Shown: positions 38,660-42,433 of the stretch, piece by piece
How the letters are laid out: each line of letters starts with the position of its first letter
How positions within the stretch are numbered: position 1 is the first letter of the stretch
Assembly: GCA_003170275.1 (NCBI GenBank)
Contig: PNAM01000118.1
Coordinates: 22,003-64,435 of the forward strand
Reading direction: 5' to 3'
DNA from: Myxococcales bacterium
Lineage (GTDB): Bacteria > Myxococcota_A > Polyangia > Palsa-1104
DNA length: 42,433 nucleotides
The notes under the pieces: model-generated
The model's database searches: none
The model's input: only the letters and a program-made list of their open reading frames with translations
What the model was told of the DNA's origin: nothing
Made by a program: the position numbers and the translations under genes

Positions 38660-40099
38660 ATGCGAACTCACATCTGGTTGCTGAGCATCTTGTTGCTGGC
38701 CGCGCCCGCGAGCGCGGAACCGAAGAAGCTGGTCATCGAGCTCACCACCCTGAACTTGATGCGAGAAAAGGGGATCATCTCGCAGGCTGAGTACGACTCC
38801 GCCATGCACGACCTGGCCGACTCGGTCGGCGAGCAGGCGGGAGAATCGACCTCGCTGATGGTCGGCAAGTGGTCGACGACGTTCTACGGCTTCGCCGAGA
38901 CCGATCTGAACTACGACACCACGCAGAGCTTCACCGACCTGCCGGGCAACACGCAGGTGGCGCGGCCGGGCACCTTCACCGGCGACAACGCGCGCTTCAC
39001 CTTCGCGGTGCGCAACTCGCGGCTCGGCTTCCGGCTGCGCGCGCCCGAGTATCACAAGGTGCGCGCGTCGGCGCAGCTGGAGATGGACTTTCTCGGGCCG
39101 TCGGCGGCGACCACCGAGAGCGCGACCTTCACCAGCCCGAGCTTTCGCATCCGCCACTTCAACCTCAAGCTGGAGACGCCGATCGTCGACGTGCTGATCG
39201 GCCAGTACTGGCACCTGTTCGGCTGGCAGTCGATCTACCACCCGAACACCGTCGAGATCCAGGGCGTGCCCGGGCAGATCTACTCGCGCACCGCGCAGAT
39301 CCGCGTGTCCAAGACCATCAAGACCGATCCGGTCACGCTCGAATTCGCCATCGCGATGATGCGGCCGGTGCAGCGCGACTCGGCGACGCCCGAGGGCGAG
39401 GCCGGCGTGCGGCTGGCGTTCAACAAGTGGACCGGCATGACCACCGCGGGCGGCGCGGGCACCAGCATCCAGCCGCTCTCGTTCGCGGTCACCGCCGACC
39501 TGCGCCACTTCGAGCTGGCCGAGTTTTCGGCGGCGCCCAAGGTCACGGTCCCCAAGACCGGCTGGGCGATCGCCGCCGACGCGTACATTCCGCTGGTGCG
39601 CGCGACCAAGACGCACCGCTCGAACGCGCTGTCGATCAACGCCGAGTACTCGTGGGGGCTGGGCGACGCCGACATGTTCACGCAGCTCAACGGCGGCATC
39701 ACCCCGGCGCCCAAGCTGCCCAACCCGATGATGGTCACCCCGGCGCCGGTCTATACGCCGAACGTCGATCCCGGCTTCGTGGCGTTCAACGCCGACGGCA
39801 CCCTGCACCTCATCCAGTGGCAGTCGTACCTGTTCGGCGTGCAGTACGCGCTGCCCGCGCTCAACGGGCGCATGTGGGTCTCGGCCAACTACTCGCACAT
39901 GGACTCGAACAATTCCCGGCTGCACGGCGACGCCGCCAAGACCCGCGCGGCGGAGGACTGGGTCGACGCCAACCTGTTCGCCGACGTTACCCCGTCGGTG
40001 CGGCTGGGGCTCGAGTACGCCTGGTTCGACGATCACTACGTCGACGGCAAGGATGCGATCAACCACCACATCCAGCTCTCCGCCTGGTATCTGTTCTAG
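38660..40099 (+). CDS. Phosphate-selective-type porin (OprO/OprP-like)
   Basis: 479 residues. Signal peptide RTHIWLLSILLLAAPASA, a short helical segment (MREKGIISQAEYDSAMHDLA) as in OprP-type porins, then a 16-strand-like barrel with alternating aromatic strands and a C-terminal Phe (LSAWYLF). Family-type strands include NARFTFAVRNSRLGFRLRAP and RIRHFNLKLETPIVDVLIGQ. It should allow anions such as phosphate across the outer membrane under starvation. The Pho box upstream and phoB/phoU neighbours support this. It could prefer another anion; specificity loops cannot be judged. Confidence 0.8.
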   Translation: MRTHIWLLSILLLAAPASAEPKKLVIELTTLNLMREKGIISQAEYDSAMHDLADSVGEQAGESTSLMVGKWSTTFYGFAETDLNYDTTQSFTDLPGNTQVARPGTFTGDNARFTFAVRNSRLGFRLRAPEYHKVRASAQLEMDFLGPSAATTESATFTSPSFRIRHFNLKLETPIVDVLIGQYWHLFGWQSIYHPNTVEIQGVPGQIYSRTAQIRVSKTIKTDPVTLEFAIAMMRPVQRDSATPEGEAGVRLAFNKWTGMTTAGGAGTSIQPLSFAVTADLRHFELAEFSAAPKVTVPKTGWAIAADAYIPLVRATKTHRSNALSINAEYSWGLGDADMFTQLNGGITPAPKLPNPMMVTPAPVYTPNVDPGFVAFNADGTLHLIQWQSYLFGVQYALPALNGRMWVSANYSHMDSNNSRLHGDAAKTRAAEDWVDANLFADVTPSVRLGLEYAWFDDHYVDGKDAINHHIQLSAWYLF

Positions 40100-40105
40100 A
40101 TCGGC

Positions 40106-40111
40106 TACACT
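40106..40111 (+). promoter_or_regulatory. -10 box of phoU copy 2
   Basis: TACACT lies seven bases after the porin stop and ends six bases before GTG 40118, favouring that GTG over the one at 40112. Confidence 0.4.
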
Positions 40112-40117
40112 GTGGGG

Positions 40118-40798
40118 GTGGAGCGGGGCCATACCAGCCGCGAGTTCGAGCGCGAGCTGAAGTCGCTCAGGGAGCGGCTCCTGGCGATGGCCGGGCGCGC
40201 CGAGCGGCAGATCGAGCGCGCGATCGAGGCGGTGATCAAACGCAACGAGTTCTTCGCCGGCCAGGTGATCGCCGACGACGCGCGCATCGATCAAGACGAG
40301 GTCGAGATCGATGAGCTGGTGGCGCTGATCCTCGCGCGGCGGCAGCCGGTGGCGTCCGATCTGCGCTTCCTCATGTTGGCGCTCAAGATCGTCACCGACC
40401 TGGAGCGCATCGGCGATCTGGCGGTCAACATCGCCAAGCGCGAGAAAGATCTGAGCCGCTTCGATCCGCTCCCCACCTACGATCGCATCGAGCTGTTGGC
40501 GGAGAAGGTGCGCAACGCGCTGCGTGCCGCGCTCGATGCCTTCGTCAACGGCGACGCGGACAAGGCCGAGCAGGTGATCAAGGGCGATCGCGAGATCGAC
40601 ACCCTCAACATGCACGTAATAGCCGACGTGATCTCGATGGGCGCGGAGAAGCCGCAGGACATCATCCGCTCGCTGGCGCTGTCCTCGGTCTCGCGCTACC
40701 TGGAGCGGATCGGCGACCACTCGACCAACATCGCCGAGATGGTGATCTACTTCGTGCGCGGGCGGGACGTCCGCCACAAGGGTCCGGCGGTAACTTAG
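40118..40798 (+). CDS. phoU: PhoU phosphate-signalling protein, copy 2 (divergent)
   Basis: 226 residues from GTG 40118. It has the two-repeat PhoU layout, with FLMLALKIVTDLERIGDLAV and VSRYLERIGDHSTNIAEMVI, but is clearly less similar to copies 1 and 3 than they are to each other (for example REFERELKSLRERLLAMAGR at the start and DALPTYDRIELLAEKVR-like middle). It probably has a different partner or a separate regulatory task. It ends tail-to-tail with copy 3; the stop codons overlap in the bases TTAG at 40795-40798. Confidence 0.9.
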   Translation: MERGHTSREFERELKSLRERLLAMAGRAERQIERAIEAVIKRNEFFAGQVIADDARIDQDEVEIDELVALILARRQPVASDLRFLMLALKIVTDLERIGDLAVNIAKREKDLSRFDPLPTYDRIELLAEKVRNALRAALDAFVNGDADKAEQVIKGDREIDTLNMHVIADVISMGAEKPQDIIRSLALSSVSRYLERIGDHSTNIAEMVIYFVRGRDVRHKGPAVT

Positions 40799-41481
40799 CG
40801 GCGATTCTCGACGGAGAAGCGGTGCCGGACGTCCTTGCCGTTGACCAGGTAGATCACCATCTCGGCGATGTTGGTCGAGTGGTCGGCGATGCGCTCGAGG
40901 TGCTTGGCGATGAACAACAGGCCGACCGCGCGCTCGACGTTCTCCGGATCGCGCTTCATGTGCGCGATCAACGTGGCGAACACGTCGCGAAAGGCGGCGT
41001 CGATCATGTCGTCGCGGACGAGGATCTCCTCCGCCTTGGCCGCGTCGCCGTGCACGTAGGAGTCGAGCGAGTCGCGCAGCATCTCCTGCGTCTTGCTCGC
41101 CATGCCGGTCAGATCGAGCGGCGGATTGAGCTTGGGCGAACGGGCGAGCACCTCGGCGCGCTCGGCGATGTTCACCGCCATGTCGCCGATGCGCTCCAGG
41201 TCGGTGATGATCTTGAGCGAGGCGACCAGCAGGCGCACGTCGGAGCCGACCGGCTGGCGCAGCGCGATCAGCTTGACGCACAGCTCGTCGCACTCCATCT
41301 CGAGCAGGTTCACCGGCCGGTCCGCGTTCGCTAGCCGCACCGCGTTGGCCCCGTCCTGATCGATCAGCGCGCGCATCGACGCGGCGATGTGATCCTCGAC
41401 CATGCCGGCCATGCGCAGGATGCGGTCCTTGAGCGTCGCCAGATCCCGATCGAACTGCTTCAGGATGTGATCGTGGGTCAT
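40795..41481 (-). CDS. phoU: PhoU phosphate-signalling protein, copy 3 (pst operon)
   Basis: 228 residues from ATG 41481, overlapping the pstB stop as ATGA. The PhoU metal-site motifs ITDLERIGDMAVNIAER and IAKHLERIADHSTNIAEMVI are intact. It follows pstA-pstB in the usual order and is therefore the canonical PhoU of the pst operon. It is closely similar to copy 1 at both protein and DNA level, long stretches differing by only a few bases. It restrains Pst transport and the Pho response. Confidence 0.95.
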   Translation of the reverse strand: MTHDHILKQFDRDLATLKDRILRMAGMVEDHIAASMRALIDQDGANAVRLANADRPVNLLEMECDELCVKLIALRQPVGSDVRLLVASLKIITDLERIGDMAVNIAERAEVLARSPKLNPPLDLTGMASKTQEMLRDSLDSYVHGDAAKAEEILVRDDMIDAAFRDVFATLIAHMKRDPENVERAVGLLFIAKHLERIADHSTNIAEMVIYLVNGKDVRHRFSVENRR

Positions 41482-42236
41482 CCGAATTTTCCGGTGACGT
41501 AGTCCTCGGTCGCCTGGCACTTGGGATTGGTGAAGATGTCGGCGGTGCTGCCGTACTCGACCAGCTCGCCGAGGTAGAAGAACGCGGTGTAGTCGGACAC
41601 GCGCGTGGCCTGCTGCATGTTGTGGGTGACGATGATGATGGTGTACTGCTCGGAGAGCTCGTCGATCAGCTCTTCGATCTTCGCCGTGGCGATCGGATCG
41701 AGCGCGGAGGCCGGCTCGTCCATGAGCACCACCTCGGGCTCCACCGCCAGCGCGCGCGCGATGCACAGCCGCTGCTGCTGGCCGCCGGAGAGGCCCATCC
41801 CGCTGTCGCCCAGGCGATCCTTGACCTCGTCCCACAGCGCGGTCTGGCGCAGCGTGCGCTCGACGATGCGCTCGTAGTCGGCGCGCACGCGATTCAGGCG
41901 CAGGCCGGCGACCACGTTGTCGCGGATCGACATGCTCGGAAAGACGTTCGGCCGCTGGAACACCATGCCGACGCGCCGCCGCAGATAGACCGGATCGACG
42001 CCGCCCGAATAGACGTCCTCGCCGTCGAGCAGCACGGTGCCGGCCGAGCGCGCGCCGGGCGTCAGCTCGTGCATGCGGTTGAGGCAGCGCACGAAGGTCG
42101 ACTTGCCGCAGCCAGACGGCCCGATGATCGCCAGCACCGTGCGCGGCGGCACGCTCATGCTGATGTCCTTGATCGCGCGGTTCTCGCCGAACCACGCGTT
42201 CAACTTCTGGACCTCGAGCTTGGGCTTCTCGATCAT
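41478..42236 (-). CDS. pstB: Phosphate ABC transporter ATP-binding protein PstB
   Basis: 252 residues from ATG 42236. Walker A GPSGCGKST (39-47), Q-loop VFQRPNVFPSMS, signature LSGGQQQRLCIARAL, Walker B VLMDEPASALDPIAT and H-loop VTHNMQQATRVSDYTAFFYL are complete and specific for PstB. It powers high-affinity phosphate uptake with PstA/PstC and PstS at the inner membrane. ATGA overlaps join it to pstA upstream and phoU downstream. The operon promoter, pstS and pstC lie beyond the window. Confidence 0.97.
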   Translation of the reverse strand: MIEKPKLEVQKLNAWFGENRAIKDISMSVPPRTVLAIIGPSGCGKSTFVRCLNRMHELTPGARSAGTVLLDGEDVYSGGVDPVYLRRRVGMVFQRPNVFPSMSIRDNVVAGLRLNRVRADYERIVERTLRQTALWDEVKDRLGDSGMGLSGGQQQRLCIARALAVEPEVVLMDEPASALDPIATAKIEELIDELSEQYTIIIVTHNMQQATRVSDYTAFFYLGELVEYGSTADIFTNPKCQATEDYVTGKFG

Positions 42237-42433
42237 GCGACGCGGCGCCTTCCCAGGACCCGGGCGACCAGGCTGAGCGTCCCGATCAGCAGGAGCAGGC
42301 ACAGCGCCGCGCCCCAGGCCTTGTCGTGCCATTCTTCGTACGGCGAGATGGCGTAGTTGAAGATCTGCACGGTCAGCGACGAGGTCGGCTGATCGGGCCG
42401 AAAGTTCCAGTACTGATTGTTGAGCGCGGTGAA
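42233..42433 (-). CDS. pstA: Phosphate ABC transporter permease PstA, C-terminal end (cut by window edge)
   Basis: The last 66 residues of a permease reading off the window: TALNNQYWNFRPDQPTSSLT, a NYAISPYEEWHDKAWGAAL loop, and a final membrane helix (LCLLLLIGTLSLVARVL) ending GRRRVA. The YAISPYEEWH-type stretch before the last helix is typical of PstA. The stop overlaps the pstB start as ATGA. Confidence 0.88.
   Translation of the reverse strand, partial: FTALNNQYWNFRPDQPTSSLTVQIFNYAISPYEEWHDKAWGAALCLLLLIGTLSLVARVLGRRRVA

Noticed and set aside
38600..41293. Minus-strand open frame of about 900 codons spanning porin and phoU2.
   Set aside because: Only the part in frame with phoU copy 3 would be near real coding sequence; the translation has no family motif and the plus-strand genes are well supported.

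Overview
The window is high-GC (about 70 % by eye) bacterial chromosome, most likely from a Myxococcota-type (deltaproteobacterial) organism. The grounds are an esterase ending in a MYXO-CTERM-like sorting tail, a lipoprotein built of VWGS..DVYAVG repeats, an FHA-type sigma-54 activator beside a Ser/Thr kinase, a stand-alone SWIB protein, and many predicted lipoproteins and outer-membrane proteins. Genes are tightly packed: no gene-free stretch exceeds 300 bases, and I see no tRNA, rRNA, insertion sequence, prophage or CRISPR array.

Layout. 1-1034: 5' part of lon, divergent from a tandem HD-GYP/LuxR regulator (1109-2632). 2681-7894: an amidase, a paired acyl-CoA dehydrogenase and an ABC1/UbiB kinase-like protein. 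8004-9095: a receiver-HD-GYP protein behind a sigma-54 promoter. 9100-10330: a lower-GC patch with a small protein overlapping a MNT/AbiEii-like nucleotidyltransferase, plus a lipoprotein. 10385-17439: a bacillithiol locus, bshC-bshA divergent from an exported PIG-L deacetylase, a 24-residue membrane micro-ORF and an SSS symporter. 17452-19398: DUF2911 protein, spermidine-synthase-like methyltransferase and SWIB protein. 19457-22327: TetR-PhyH-OmpA operon divergent from an alpha/beta hydrolase across a perfect operator-like palindrome. 22328-27386: a cell-envelope esterase operon (lipoprotein, beta-barrel, lipoprotein hydrolase, PHB-depolymerase-like esterase) behind a sigma-54 promoter, followed by a DUF218 lipoprotein. 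27517-33022: TPR / propeller lipoprotein / DUF1835-like operon divergent from the kinase and the FHA sigma-54 activator. 33056-36021: ECF sigma, anti-sigma, S41 protease and lipoprotein operon, and a UBP zinc-finger protein. 36057-37061: orphan TRAP binding protein. 37084-42433: phosphate region with three phoU genes, phoB, a phosphate-type porin, pstB and the end of pstA; PhoB half-sites precede phoB and the porin.

Two features recur. First, many transcription units start with a TAnnnT-type -10 box ending only 6-11 bases before the start codon, so leaderless or near-leaderless mRNAs seem common, and this rule settles several GTG starts. In three divergent pairs one near-palindromic -10 element appears to serve both directions. 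Second, genes within units are joined by ATGA, TGATG or TAATG overlaps. No single stretch is a clearly new system. The best leads are the exported-deacetylase/micro-ORF/symporter branch of the bacillithiol locus, the overlapping small-protein/nucleotidyltransferase pair, and the sigma-54-driven esterase operon.
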